Notes under the pieces: generated by a model | Database searches by the model: none | What the model saw: the letters and a program-made list of their open reading frames with translations, nothing else | Told to the model about the DNA's origin: nothing | Position numbers and translations under genes: made by a program | Shown here: positions 6,611-15,175 of the stretch, one piece after another | Position numbering within the stretch: the stretch's first letter is position 1 | Layout of the letters: each line of letters opens with the position of its first letter | Source: JBCCFW01 sp039029535 | GTDB taxonomy: Bacteria; Acidobacteriota; JBCCFW01 | Reading direction: 5' to 3' | Assembly (NCBI GenBank): GCA_039029535.1 | Contig: JBCCFW010000083.1 | Location: 1 to 32,475 of the forward strand | Length of the DNA: 32,475 nucleotides

Positions 6611-7311
6611 CGCCCAGCTCGAGCTGTCGCGAGCTGCGAGAGGACCTGCTCGCCTACCTCGATGGGGAGCTCGACGACGCGGCGGGCGCGCGGATGCAGG
6701 ACCACCTCGACGGCTGCTCCGCCTGCTTTCACCTGAGCGAGCTCGACGCCGGCCTCCGGCCCGCCCTCCGCGAGGCCGTGCCGCCGACGAACCCGTCTCC
6801 CGAGCTGGAGGCCCGGGTCCTCCGACGGCTGCTCGAGCAGCAGCGACGCGCGAGCCGTCGTCCGGCGACGCGGTCCAGCCGTCTTCGACGGGGCCTGGTC
6901 GGCGCCGTGCTCGCGGCCCTCGTCTTCGCCCTCGTCGCTCAGCTCCAGGGCTCTGATGGCCGGCCCTCAGAAGAGCCCGCCCCCCTCCAGCTCCTGACGC
7001 TCGAGGGCGTCCTCCGCTGCCCCGCCATGGAGCTGTATCGCCGGGCGGCCCCGACACAGGCCGAGCGCGAGCTCCTGCCCACCCTGCCGGGACTGCCGAC
7101 CCACCTGGGCTGGCGTCTCGACACCGAGGACCGCGGCTGGACGCTGGTCGTCGGCGACACCCTGGCGGCGAGCCTCTCGCCCTCGCAACACGTCGGCCGC
7201 CGGGTCGCCGTGGTGGGCGTCGGCGACCCCGAGATGGGCGCCCTCCGGGTCGCACGACTCAGGATCATCGAGGTGGACGCAGCGCGGGATGTCGTCGGGT
7301 CCGCTCCGTGA
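6607..7311 (+). CDS. Membrane-anchored zinc-finger anti-sigma factor
   Basis: A 234-residue protein. Residues 7-45 form a zinc-binding anti-sigma domain with the H-x3-C-x2-C motif (H33, C37, C40) in DHLDGCSAC, preceded by the typical CRELREDLLAYLDGEL helix. A single membrane segment LVGAVLAALVFALVAQL spans about 97-113. The roughly 120-residue outer domain is presumably periplasmic and has no match I recognise. Such proteins hold an ECF sigma factor at the membrane until a signal triggers release. GTG start overlaps the upstream sigma-like gene by four bases and its own stop overlaps the downstream acetyltransferase by four bases, so the three are translated as a unit. Confidence 0.8.
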   Translation: MTPSSSCRELREDLLAYLDGELDDAAGARMQDHLDGCSACFHLSELDAGLRPALREAVPPTNPSPELEARVLRRLLEQQRRASRRPATRSSRLRRGLVGAVLAALVFALVAQLQGSDGRPSEEPAPLQLLTLEGVLRCPAMELYRRAAPTQAERELLPTLPGLPTHLGWRLDTEDRGWTLVVGDTLAASLSPSQHVGRRVAVVGVGDPEMGALRVARLRIIEVDAARDVVGSAP

Positions 7312-7823
7312 TCGGTCCCGAGCTCGTCCGTCTGGACCGACGCTGGCGACGGGCCTTCCTCGAGATGGCCGCCGAGCAGCAAGCGGCTGGAGAGACCCGC
7401 TACGACGAGGCGCTGTCCGACTTCGACGGCCACCTGGCCGTGCTCGAGGCCCACGCCCGTGGGGAGGGCCTGGGAGCCGGCCGCGTCCCCTACGAGGTCC
7501 ACCTCCTGGTCGACGAGGGCGAGGTCCTGGGCGTCGCGCGCCTCCGCTTCGGGCTCACGGAGGAGCTCCTCGACGAGGGCGGCAACGTCGGCTACGAGAT
7601 CCGACCCAGCCGCCGAGGGCAGGGCCACGGCCGGACCCTCCTGCGTCTCGCCCTCGAGGTCATGGCCGAGCGCGGCATGTGGAGGGCCCGGGTCACCTGC
7701 GACGACGACAACGCCGCCTCGGCCGCCATCATCGAGGGGGCGCGGGGGGTCCTGGACGAGGTCGGCATCTCGACCGAGAGCGGGAAGCCGGTCCGACGTT
7801 ACTGGGTGAAGACGACCCCCTGA
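7308..7823 (+). CDS. GNAT family N-acetyltransferase
   Basis: A 171-residue acetyltransferase. The acetyl-CoA-binding motif A is seen in VGYEIRPSRRGQGHGRTLL (about residues 93-111, with the R/Q-x-x-G-x-G/A core RRGQGHG), and motif B follows in the ARVTCDDDNAASAAIIEG region, typical of enzymes acetylating small-molecule amines or protein N-termini. The substrate cannot be predicted. GTG 7308 overlaps the anti-sigma stop codon (GTGA), placing it in the sigma/anti-sigma unit. Confidence 0.85.
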   Translation: MIGPELVRLDRRWRRAFLEMAAEQQAAGETRYDEALSDFDGHLAVLEAHARGEGLGAGRVPYEVHLLVDEGEVLGVARLRFGLTEELLDEGGNVGYEIRPSRRGQGHGRTLLRLALEVMAERGMWRARVTCDDDNAASAAIIEGARGVLDEVGISTESGKPVRRYWVKTTP

Positions 7824-7845
7824 AACGGCGTCTAAGGGGTGGGAG

Positions 7846-7863
7846 CGTCACGATTCGGTGACG
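7846..7863 (+). repeat. Short hairpin between acetyltransferase and trx genes
   Basis: CGTCAC (7846-7851) and GTGACG (7858-7863) with a 6-base loop, 23 bases after the acetyltransferase stop codon. It could be a weak terminator or an operator for the redox operon downstream. Confidence 0.3.
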
Positions 7864-7956
7864 ACGCGCCCTTGAGCGGTGCTTGCCTGGACACCCCTGA
7901 GACCCCATGCGAGACTTGCCGGTCTGCCAGGTCAGAACACCCGAGGAGAAGAGCCG

Positions 7957-8286
7957 ATGGCGGAAGTGAAGAAGGCGAACGACGCGAATTTCGAGGCCGA
8001 CGTGATGCAGTCGGCGCTGCCGGTCCTGGTCGACTTCGGCGCTCCCTGGTGCGGTCCCTGCAAGCAGCTCGACCCCATCATGGACGAGCTCGCCGGCGAC
8101 TTCGACGGCAAGGTCAGCATCGTCAAGGTCGACATCCAGGAGTCCCCGGGCACCGCCGCCAAGTTCGGCGTCATGGCCGTCCCGACGCTCCTCTTCGTGC
8201 AGGGCGGTGAGGTCAAGGACCAGATCACCGGCTCTGCTCCGAGCAAGGCGAAGCTCGAAGAGAAGCTCGGTTCGGTCTTCAGCTGA
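7957..8286 (+). CDS. Thioredoxin
   Basis: A 109-residue cytosolic thioredoxin with the canonical active site WCGPC (Cys32 and Cys35) in a VDFGAPWCGPCKQLDP context and the conserved cis-Pro in MAVPTLLF. ATG 7957 was chosen because the family N-terminus begins there and GAGGAGA lies about 8 bases upstream; a longer frame back to 7879 adds an unrelated 26-residue tail. There is no signal peptide. It is followed after five bases by an nDsbD-like gene and then dsbD, so it is likely the cytosolic electron donor to DsbD in this operon. Confidence 0.95.
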   Translation: MAEVKKANDANFEADVMQSALPVLVDFGAPWCGPCKQLDPIMDELAGDFDGKVSIVKVDIQESPGTAAKFGVMAVPTLLFVQGGEVKDQITGSAPSKAKLEEKLGSVFS

Positions 8287-8291
8287 AGAGC

Positions 8292-8834
8292 ATGAGAGTC
8301 CCGCATCCGGTCGTCGTCACCCTCCTGCTCCTGGGCCTCGCCGCCATCGCGCGTGCCGAGGGCCCTCCGGCAGAGCCGTTCCGGGTTCGGGCTTACCTGA
8401 ACCAGGACGTCTACCACGCTGGTGACCACGGCCGGGTCGCGGTGCAACTCAAGATCGAGCATCCGCTCCACGTGAACGGTCCGGTCGCCAAGGACGATGG
8501 CGTCATCCCGACGTCCATCAAGTGGACCGACGTCCCCGAAGGCCTCACGCTCGGCGAGCTGAGCTGGCCGAAGCCCGAGAAGAAGGCCTTCCCCTTCACC
8601 AGCGGTCGCAAGATCCCGGTGTACGAGCGACGCATCCTCGCCCACGCCGATCTCTCGATCGCCGAGGGCCTGCCCGAGGGTCCGCTCAAGCTCCGCGGCG
8701 AGCTCCGGGCGCAGGCCTGCGACGACCGCCGCTGCTACCGACCCGAGACCGTGCCGTTCAAGGCCACCGTCCGCTTGGTTCCCGCCGACGAGCCCACTTC
8801 GTCCGTCAACGAGTCGAAGTTCGAGAAACGATGA
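8292..8834 (+). CDS. Stand-alone periplasmic DsbD N-terminal-domain (nDsbD-like) protein
   Basis: A 180-residue exported protein: signal peptide MRVPHPVVVTLLLLGLAAIA with A-x-A near residue 22, then a single immunoglobulin-like nDsbD domain. It is clearly homologous to the N-terminal domain of the next gene: both share YLNQDVY, PTS, GLTLG, FTSG and the end motif of type xxxNExKF. The redox pair is C143 and C148 in QACDDRRCYRPET, as in the C-x4/5-C pair of nDsbD. It may deliver electrons from DsbD to a separate set of periplasmic substrates. The stop overlaps the dsbD ATG (ATGA). It apparently arose by tandem duplication of the dsbD 5' part, with the transmembrane part absent. Confidence 0.85.
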   Translation: MRVPHPVVVTLLLLGLAAIARAEGPPAEPFRVRAYLNQDVYHAGDHGRVAVQLKIEHPLHVNGPVAKDDGVIPTSIKWTDVPEGLTLGELSWPKPEKKAFPFTSGRKIPVYERRILAHADLSIAEGLPEGPLKLRGELRAQACDDRRCYRPETVPFKATVRLVPADEPTSSVNESKFEKR

Positions 8835-10828
8835 TGATGCACTCCCGCCTCCTCACCTGCTTCCTCTCCCTGACGCTCCTGGCCGGCTCGGCCGTTGCCC
8901 AGCTCTCCGACGACGAGCCCGGCTTCGGCGGTGACTCCGGCTTCGACTCCTTCGGCCTCGGTGGCGGCGTCCCCGACTACGTAGAGATCGACACCTACCT
9001 GAACCAGGACGTCTACCGTCCCGGCGACAAGGTGAAGCTCGCGGTGCAGATGACCATTCATCACACCGTCCACATCAACAGCGACACCCCCACCGCCGAC
9101 TACCAGTACCCGACCTCACTCGACTGGGCCGACTTGCCCGCCGGGCTCACCCTCGGTGACATCCGCTGGCCCAAGGCCAAGATGATGGCTTTCGAGTTCA
9201 CCTCCGGCGAGAAGATCGCCGTGTACGAAGGCACGGTCCGCGCCTTCGTCGAGGGTGAGGTCGCCAAGAGCGCCAAGCCCGGTGCGCTGCGTCTCAAGGG
9301 CAAGTTCGCCGCCCAGGGCTGCACGAACACCGTCTGCTACGCGCCGCAGAAAGATGACGTCGCCGTCACCGTGCGCGTCGTCGGTGCCGACGAAGAGCCC
9401 GAGCTCATCAACGAGGCGAAGTTCGCCACCGACGGCAGCGAGAACCAGAAGGGACACCACGGCGGCGACAAGCCCACGCAAGTCGTCAAGAACGGTGGCG
9501 GCTCTGGCCCCGACGGTGGCTCGGTGCCGGCCGAGTGTGAGTCGCTCACCTCCGAGACCGGCTGGAAGCACGGCCTGTTCCTGCTCTATCTCGCCTGCTT
9601 CGGCGGTGGTCTCGCGCTCTGCGCGACGCCCTGCGTGCTGCCGCTGGTGCCGGTGACCATCGGCTTCTTCTCGGGCCAGAGCAAGGCCGGCGGCAAGCCC
9701 ATCCACCTGGCGATCGCCTACGTCCTCGGCCTGGCCCTGGTCTACGCGACGCTCGGCACGGTGGCCGCTCTCTCCGGAGGGCTCTTCGGCGCAGCGCTCC
9801 AGAATCCCTGGGTCATAGCGGGGATGGCGGCCGTGCTCATCGCGCTGGCCACCTCGATGTTCGGGCTCTGGAACCTCACGCTGCCCTCCTTCCTCACCGG
9901 GAAGATGGGTGGCGCTCGCTCCGGTCCGCTGGGCGCGGCGATCATGGGCGGCGCGATGGGCATCATCGCAGCCCCCTGCGTGGGGCCCTTCGTCGTGACC
10001 CTCCTGACCTACGTCGCCAAGCTGGGCGCCGAGCTCCCCAAGGCGCAGGCCGCCCTCACTGGCGGCAGCCTGTTCTTCGTGCTCGCCCTCGGTCTCGGCA
10101 CGCCGTTCTTCCTCGTCGGCCTCGGCGTGGCCAGCTTCCAGCCGGGCGAGTGGATGGAGAACGTCAAGAAGGTCTTCGGCTTCCTCATCATCGGCGTGGC
10201 GCTCTGGTTCCTCCGCCCCATCCTGCCGTCGACGGTCTTCGTCCTCCTGATGGTCGCGTTGGGTGTCGCCTTCGCCGTGTTCTGCTTCCTGCCCATCGCC
10301 TCGCGCGGTGCGCCGAAGCTGGCTGCTCCCCTGAAGGCCCTCGGCGTCCTCGCCCTCGCGGGCGTCGGCTACTTCGGCTGGAGCTCGTTCCAGGGTCCCG
10401 ACCACGGTCGCGCGTTCACGCCCTACTCCCACGAGGCGCTCGCAGCGGCGACGGCATCGGGCAAGCCGGTGGTCATCGACTTCATGGCCGAGTGGTGCAC
10501 GGTCTGCAAGGAGATCGAGCACGTGACCTTCCCGGCCCCCGAGGTCCAGGAGGCGTTCGAGGGCTTCGAGCTCCTTCAGGCCGACCTCACCGACGACAAG
10601 GACCCGCTGGTCCAGGAGCTGTACAAGAACTACCAGATCGTCGGCCTGCCGACGATCGTGTTCATCGACAGCGCCGGCAAGGAGGTCCGCCCCTTGCGCC
10701 TCTCGAAGTTCGAGAAGGCCGCGGACTTCGCCAGCCGACTCCGCTGCGTCGAGAGCTTCGGCGCCACCGCCCAGGCCGACGCCTCCAGCGCGATGGCCAG
10801 CCCGGTGGTCGAGACCGCTTCGCGCTGA
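8831..10828 (+). CDS. dsbD: Thiol:disulfide interchange protein DsbD
   Basis: A 665-residue membrane protein of full DsbD architecture. After a signal peptide (to about residue 23) comes nDsbD with C164/C169 (GCTNTVC), a polar linker, eight expected membrane helices from about residue 245 to 520 containing the two redox cysteines C268 (ATPCVLPLVPV) and C383 (AAPCVGPF), and a C-terminal thioredoxin-like domain with C556-T-V-C559 (AEWCTVCKE). It moves electrons from cytosolic thioredoxin across the inner membrane to periplasmic proteins such as DsbC or cytochrome-maturation factors. I took ATG 8831, the first of three consecutive Met-like codons, since it overlaps the upstream stop. An 11-bp hairpin follows. 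Confidence 0.95.
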   Translation: MMMHSRLLTCFLSLTLLAGSAVAQLSDDEPGFGGDSGFDSFGLGGGVPDYVEIDTYLNQDVYRPGDKVKLAVQMTIHHTVHINSDTPTADYQYPTSLDWADLPAGLTLGDIRWPKAKMMAFEFTSGEKIAVYEGTVRAFVEGEVAKSAKPGALRLKGKFAAQGCTNTVCYAPQKDDVAVTVRVVGADEEPELINEAKFATDGSENQKGHHGGDKPTQVVKNGGGSGPDGGSVPAECESLTSETGWKHGLFLLYLACFGGGLALCATPCVLPLVPVTIGFFSGQSKAGGKPIHLAIAYVLGLALVYATLGTVAALSGGLFGAALQNPWVIAGMAAVLIALATSMFGLWNLTLPSFLTGKMGGARSGPLGAAIMGGAMGIIAAPCVGPFVVTLLTYVAKLGAELPKAQAALTGGSLFFVLALGLGTPFFLVGLGVASFQPGEWMENVKKVFGFLIIGVALWFLRPILPSTVFVLLMVALGVAFAVFCFLPIASRGAPKLAAPLKALGVLALAGVGYFGWSSFQGPDHGRAFTPYSHEALAAATASGKPVVIDFMAEWCTVCKEIEHVTFPAPEVQEAFEGFELLQADLTDDKDPLVQELYKNYQIVGLPTIVFIDSAGKEVRPLRLSKFEKAADFASRLRCVESFGATAQADASSAMASPVVETASR

Positions 10829-10849
10829 GGACAGAAGGCCGTATCATCC

Positions 10850-10876
10850 GCGGGCTCGTGATCTCCACGAGCCCGC
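10850..10876 (+). terminator. Strong hairpin ending the trx-dsbD operon
   Basis: A perfect 11-bp stem, GCGGGCTCGTG (10850-10860) and CACGAGCCCGC (10866-10876), with loop ATCTC, beginning 21 bases after the dsbD stop codon. No long U-tract follows (CCTGAGGCTTCT), so it may be an L-shaped or Rho-assisted terminator. Confidence 0.75.
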
Positions 10877-10971
10877 CCTGAGGCTTCTCCCGGCTCCCGG
10901 GACCCCAGCGGCGCCGTCCCGCCCGAGCCCCTCCCGTCGTGTCCGGGGCTCGGCGCCCGCGAGTCAGCTCC

Positions 10972-12792
10972 GTGACGCAGCCCCTGCGCAACGCCGCCAT
11001 CGTCGCCCACGTCGACCACGGCAAGACCACCCTGGTCGACGCCCTCCTCCGGGTCTCCGGCGCCTTCCACGCCAAGCAGGCCGTGGCCGAGCGGGCGATG
11101 GACAACATGGATCTCGAGCGCGAGCGAGGCATCACCATCCTCGCCAAGGCCACCGCGATCGAGCACCGCGACCACCGGATCAACCTGGTCGACACCCCCG
11201 GTCACGCGGACTTCGGCGGCGAGGTCGAGCGCTCCCTCTCCCTCATCGACGGCATCCTGCTCCTGGTCGACGCCGCCGAGGGCGTGCTGCCGCAGACCCG
11301 CTTCGTGCTCTCGAAGGCGTTGGCCCGCAGGCTGCCCTGCGTGCTGGTCATCAACAAGATCGACCGCAAGGACGCGCGCGCCGCCGAGGTCCTCGACGAG
11401 GTCTACGACCTCTTCATCGACCTGGGCGCCGAGGACGACGCGCTCGAGTTCCCCGTCTTCTTCACCGACGCTCGCAAGGGACTTTGCCGGACCTCGCCCG
11501 ACGGTGAGGACAGCGACCTGGCGCCCCTGCTCGACACCCTCCTCGAGCACTTCCCCGCTCCCGAGGACGACCCCGCCGGGCCCTTGCAGTTCCACGTCAC
11601 GAGCCTGGACCACTGCGAGTACCTCGGCCGGCTCTCGGTCGGACGCGTGCGCTCCGGCCGCCTCGCCGTCGGCGATCCCATCGTCCGCCTCGGACGCGAG
11701 GGTCAGACCGGCCCCGTTCGCATCGCGGCCCTCCAGCGCTACTCGGCCCTCAAGCGCACCTCGATCGAGGAGGCCTCGGCCGGCGACATCGTCATCGTGA
11801 CCGGTTTCGACGAGGTCGAGATCGGCGACACCCTCGCCTCCCCCGACGACCCCCAGGAGCTGCCGCGGCTCCACGTCGACGAGCCCACCATCGCGGCGTT
11901 GTTCCGGGTCAACGACTCCCCGTTTTCCGGCCGCGACGACAGCCGCGTGACCTCACGCGAGCTCAAGGCCCGCCTGGAGAACGAGCTGCTCAAGGACGTC
12001 TCGCTCCGCGTCGAGGCCACCGAGACCGCCGACGCCTTCTCGGTCTCCGGTCGTGGCGAGCTCCACCTCGGCATCCTGATCGAACGCATGCGTCGCGAGG
12101 GCTACGAGCTCTGCATCGGTCGCCCGGAGGTGCTGACCAAGGAAGACGAGAACGGCAAGCTGCTCGAACCCTTCGAGACCGTGCTCATCGACGTCCCCGA
12201 GGATCTCGTCGGCACGGTCACCGGCGGCCTGGGTCCCCGCAAGGGTCAGCTCATCGGGATGACCGGAGCCGGCAGCGGTCGCACGCGCCTCGAGTTCGAG
12301 ATCCCGTCCCGCGGGCTCATCGGCTATCGCGACGAGTTCCTCACCGCGACCCGGGGCGAGGGGATCTTGAACCGTCTCTATGCGGGCCATCGACCCTGGG
12401 CCGGCGACATCCCCCAGCGCAAGAGCGGAGCCCTGGTCGCCGATCGGCCGGGCAAGGCCACCACTTACGCCATCGAGGCGTTGCAAGAACGCGGCAAGCT
12501 CTTCGTCCGTCCGGGTGACGAGGTCTACGAGGGGATGATCGTCGGCGAGAACGCCCGCGAGGACGACCTCGACGTCAACATCACCAAGGAGAAGAAGCTC
12601 ACCAACATGCGCAGCTCGACCAAGGACGCCACGACCACGTTGTCGGCCTCCCACGGGATCGAGCTGGAGCCGGCCCTGGCCTGGATCAAGAACGACGAGC
12701 TCGTCGAGGTGAGCCCCAGCTCTCTCCGGCTGCGCAAGCGCTTCCTCAAGATGGCCGACCGGCCGAAGCGCAAGAAGAAGGTCACGACCTGA
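10972..12792 (+). CDS. typA: Ribosome-associated GTPase TypA/BipA
   Basis: A 606-residue translational GTPase of the same length as E. coli BipA. G-domain motifs: AHVDHGKTT (P-loop), RGITI with the switch I threonine, DTPGHADF, NKID. Domains II, III and V follow, then the BipA-specific C-terminal region with PSRGLIGYRDEFLTATRGEG. It acts on ribosomes, with roles in stress and cold adaptation and 50S assembly in studied species. The GTG at 10972 was chosen because it gives the family start MTQPLRNAAIVAHVDHGKTT; the frame extends 11 codons to another GTG at 10939, which adds a poorly conserved leader. It stands alone between the dsbD hairpin and the ankyrin gene. Confidence 0.95.
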   Translation: MTQPLRNAAIVAHVDHGKTTLVDALLRVSGAFHAKQAVAERAMDNMDLERERGITILAKATAIEHRDHRINLVDTPGHADFGGEVERSLSLIDGILLLVDAAEGVLPQTRFVLSKALARRLPCVLVINKIDRKDARAAEVLDEVYDLFIDLGAEDDALEFPVFFTDARKGLCRTSPDGEDSDLAPLLDTLLEHFPAPEDDPAGPLQFHVTSLDHCEYLGRLSVGRVRSGRLAVGDPIVRLGREGQTGPVRIAALQRYSALKRTSIEEASAGDIVIVTGFDEVEIGDTLASPDDPQELPRLHVDEPTIAALFRVNDSPFSGRDDSRVTSRELKARLENELLKDVSLRVEATETADAFSVSGRGELHLGILIERMRREGYELCIGRPEVLTKEDENGKLLEPFETVLIDVPEDLVGTVTGGLGPRKGQLIGMTGAGSGRTRLEFEIPSRGLIGYRDEFLTATRGEGILNRLYAGHRPWAGDIPQRKSGALVADRPGKATTYAIEALQERGKLFVRPGDEVYEGMIVGENAREDDLDVNITKEKKLTNMRSSTKDATTTLSASHGIELEPALAWIKNDELVEVSPSSLRLRKRFLKMADRPKRKKKVTT

Positions 12793-12806
12793 GGGCCACT
12801 CGGCCC
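12793..12806 (+). terminator. Weak hairpin just after typA
   Basis: GGGCC (12793-12797) and GGCCC (12802-12806) with loop ACTC, directly after the typA stop. It is short, and only a possible terminator. Confidence 0.25.
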
Positions 12807-12877
12807 GGAACGTAAAGACGAGGTTACGACTGGGCGGGACACGGGCCCACCGGCGTCGCGGGCCGTACCGTCTCTTC

Positions 12878-14137
12878 ATGAGCACGCGTCACCGACATCT
12901 CTCCCCCACCTGGCTGCTCGCCCTCACCGGCCTCCTCGCCCCGGTCGCGCTCGGCGCTCCCTTCCTCGAGGCTCAGCCTCGAACTCTCGAGGCGGAGTTC
13001 GAGGTGGCGTTTCGGGCAGCGCAGCGGAGTGGTGACGTCGCGCGCGTGCGAGTACTGCTCGCCGTGGGTGCGGATCCCGACGGAGGGTGGAACGGCAATC
13101 GCGTGTTGCCGCGAGCCATCCGGCGCGGAAGCCTGGCGCTGACCGAGGTCTTGCTCGACGCGGGAGCGACGCTCGGCTCCATGGACATCAACCCGGCCCT
13201 CGACACCGACGACGTCGCGATGATGGAGCTCCTCCTCGGTCGAGGTTTCGATCCCAATCAGGCCACGTGGTGGGGGAGCACTCCGCTGCTCAGGGCCGTC
13301 GAGGTCCGGGCGATGAACGTCGCCCGCGTCCTGCTGGAGGCTGGCGCCTCCCCGCAGCTCGAGTTGACCCAGTACTTCCCACGACAGCCCCTGCACCGGG
13401 CGATCGACCTGGACTCGAGTGAGCTCGTCGACCTGCTCCTGGACCACGGTGCCTCCATCGACGCGGAGACGTCCCACGGGGCCACGGCCCTACAGCTCGC
13501 GGTGCTGTATCGGCGAGACGGACTCGCGCGACGGCTCATCGAGGCCGGCGCCCACGTCGATCCGTTCACGCAGCGAGCGCTCGGCGACCCCGGTGCCCTC
13601 GAGTGGTTGACCGAGACCAACACGCACTTCCTGGGGAGCCAGGGCCTGCTTCACCTCGCCTACCACCACCGCCGGCTCGACCTGGCCCGATGGCTGCTCG
13701 ACCAAGGGCTCGATGTCGACCTCCCCGATCGGTGGGGACAGACTGCGCTGCACCTGGCGGTGTCGGCCCGCGATCTCGAGATGGTGGTCTTCCTCCTCTC
13801 GCATGGAGCTCGCGTCGACCTGGCCGACCACTCCGGTCGGACGGCCCTGCACGTCGCTGCGGGGTGTGGGTACCAGGGTGGGGTCGATCACCCGCCGACG
13901 AGACCCTGGGATCGCGAGATCGTCGACCTGCTGCTGGCCAGCGGCGCGGACCTCGACGCCGCGATGTCGGGCTCGCTCTACGTCAGCAACCTGTGGCAAC
14001 CGGTGCACTGCGCGGTCGGCAGTGGACGGCTGGAGCTGGCGCGCTTGCTCCTCGCCTCGGGCGCGAGCGCCTCCTCGGTCCACTACTTCGAACGAAGGGA
14101 AGAGCTCGCCTGCCTGATGGAGGCAGGCAGCAGCTAA
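12878..14137 (+). CDS. Exported ankyrin-repeat protein
   Basis: A 419-residue protein with an N-terminal signal peptide (about residues 1-26: basic MSTRHRH, hydrophobic LLALTGLLAPVAL, then AxA-like GAP) followed by around ten ankyrin repeats. Recognisable copies include GDVARVRVLLAVGADPD, NVARVLLEAGASPQ, ELVDLLLDHGASID, TALQLAVLYRRD, QTALHLAVSARDLEMVV, GRTALHVAAG and IVDLLLASGADLD. Some repeats (around residues 90-115 and 225-255) are degenerate. Ankyrin repeats bind proteins, so it is probably a periplasmic or secreted binding partner; no effector domain is visible. The last three bases of the stop codon overlap the convergent cheB stop. Confidence 0.85.
   Translation: MSTRHRHLSPTWLLALTGLLAPVALGAPFLEAQPRTLEAEFEVAFRAAQRSGDVARVRVLLAVGADPDGGWNGNRVLPRAIRRGSLALTEVLLDAGATLGSMDINPALDTDDVAMMELLLGRGFDPNQATWWGSTPLLRAVEVRAMNVARVLLEAGASPQLELTQYFPRQPLHRAIDLDSSELVDLLLDHGASIDAETSHGATALQLAVLYRRDGLARRLIEAGAHVDPFTQRALGDPGALEWLTETNTHFLGSQGLLHLAYHHRRLDLARWLLDQGLDVDLPDRWGQTALHLAVSARDLEMVVFLLSHGARVDLADHSGRTALHVAAGCGYQGGVDHPPTRPWDREIVDLLLASGADLDAAMSGSLYVSNLWQPVHCAVGSGRLELARLLLASGASASSVHYFERREELACLMEAGSS
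14108..14128. terminator. Hairpin at the convergent ankyrin/cheB ends
   Basis: A perfect 8-bp inverted repeat, GCCTGCCT (14108-14115) and AGGCAGGC (14121-14128), loop GATGG, inside the last codons of the ankyrin gene and immediately downstream of the cheB stop (minus strand). It could end transcripts from both sides. No U-tract. Confidence 0.5.
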
Positions 14138-15171
14138 CTGTCGCTCCGACCGAGTGCCTCGACGATGGCGCTCGAGATGTCCTCCAGGGGCAGCACCTTG
14201 CTGGCCGCGCCCAGCTCGATGGCCGCCGCCGGCATCCCGAAGACCACCGAGCTCTCCTCGTCCTGGCAGAGCGTCGTCGCCCCGGCCGTCTTCATGGCCT
14301 GGAGACCATCCGCACCGTCGCGACCCATGCCCGTCAGCAGCACGCCGACGCTGCGCGGCCCGAGGGCCTCTGCCACGCTCTCGAACAGGACGTCCACGGA
14401 GGGGCGATGCCCCTCCACCTGCGGCTTCCGGGTCAGGGTGATGCGGGCCTCTTCCGAAAGCCCGAGGTGCCAGTCCTCGGGGGCGAAGTAGACGACTCCG
14501 GCCTCGAGACGCTCGCCCTGCTCGGCCACGCGTACGGAGAGAGGCACGGTCGAGTCGAGCCACTCGACGAAGCCCTGGAGGAACCCGGTCGAGATGTGCT
14601 GGACCGCCAGGACCGGCACGTCGAAGCCCGCCGGGAAGCCGTTGATGACCGAAGCGAGGGCCGGGGGCCCTCCGGTCGAGGCGCCGATGGCGATGGCTCG
14701 GGACCGCCCGACGACCACCTTCGACGCGGGCGCAGGCTCCGCCTGCTCGCGGGTCTTCTTCCTCCGCCGGATGGCCGGGACCGTGGAGACCAGGCGGATC
14801 CGACGGACGAGGTCGAGCTCGTTGCCGGCGTAGTCGGCCGAGAGCATCCCCGTGGGCTTGGCGACCACGTCGATGGCGCCGGCCTGGATCGCCTCGAACG
14901 CCACGTTGGCGTCCTCGTTGATGGCCGAGGAGAGGATGAGGACGGGGGTCGGACGGTCCTCCATGAGAGAGGCGGTGGCCTCGATGCCGTCCATGACCGG
15001 CATCCGCACGTCCATCAGGACGACATCCGGCTCGAGGTCCTTGGTCAGCGCCACGGCCTCCTTGCCGTTGGTCGCCATCCCCACCACCTGAATGTCGTCG
15101 ATGCGCGACAGCACCCGCTCGAGAATGTCTCGAACGATGCTGGAGTCGTCGGCAACGAGCACCCGGATCAA
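14134..15171 (-). CDS. cheB: Chemotaxis-type protein-glutamate methylesterase CheB
   Basis: A CheB of about 345 residues: N-terminal receiver with ADDS acidic pair, DVVLMDVRMPVMDG phosphoacceptor region and AKP lysine, a linker, and the C-terminal methylesterase with catalytic Ser in IGASTGGPPAL, His in VQHISTGF and Asp in LLTGMGRDGADG. It removes methyl groups from, or deamidates, receptor glutamate side chains. I prefer TTG 15171, giving MIRVLVADDS, because GAGG lies nine bases upstream and the family normally starts there; a GTG at 15186 would add five residues and overlap cheR. No cheA, cheW or cheY is nearby, so its phosphodonor is unknown. Confidence 0.92.
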   Translation of the reverse strand: MIRVLVADDSSIVRDILERVLSRIDDIQVVGMATNGKEAVALTKDLEPDVVLMDVRMPVMDGIEATASLMEDRPTPVLILSSAINEDANVAFEAIQAGAIDVVAKPTGMLSADYAGNELDLVRRIRLVSTVPAIRRRKKTREQAEPAPASKVVVGRSRAIAIGASTGGPPALASVINGFPAGFDVPVLAVQHISTGFLQGFVEWLDSTVPLSVRVAEQGERLEAGVVYFAPEDWHLGLSEEARITLTRKPQVEGHRPSVDVLFESVAEALGPRSVGVLLTGMGRDGADGLQAMKTAGATTLCQDEESSVVFGMPAAAIELGAASKVLPLEDISSAIVEALGRSDS

Positions 15172-15175
15172 CGCA

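Noticed and set aside
9116..10522. A 468-residue minus-strand open frame
   Set aside because: Antisense to dsbD, Glu/Arg/Gly-rich with no recognisable domain.
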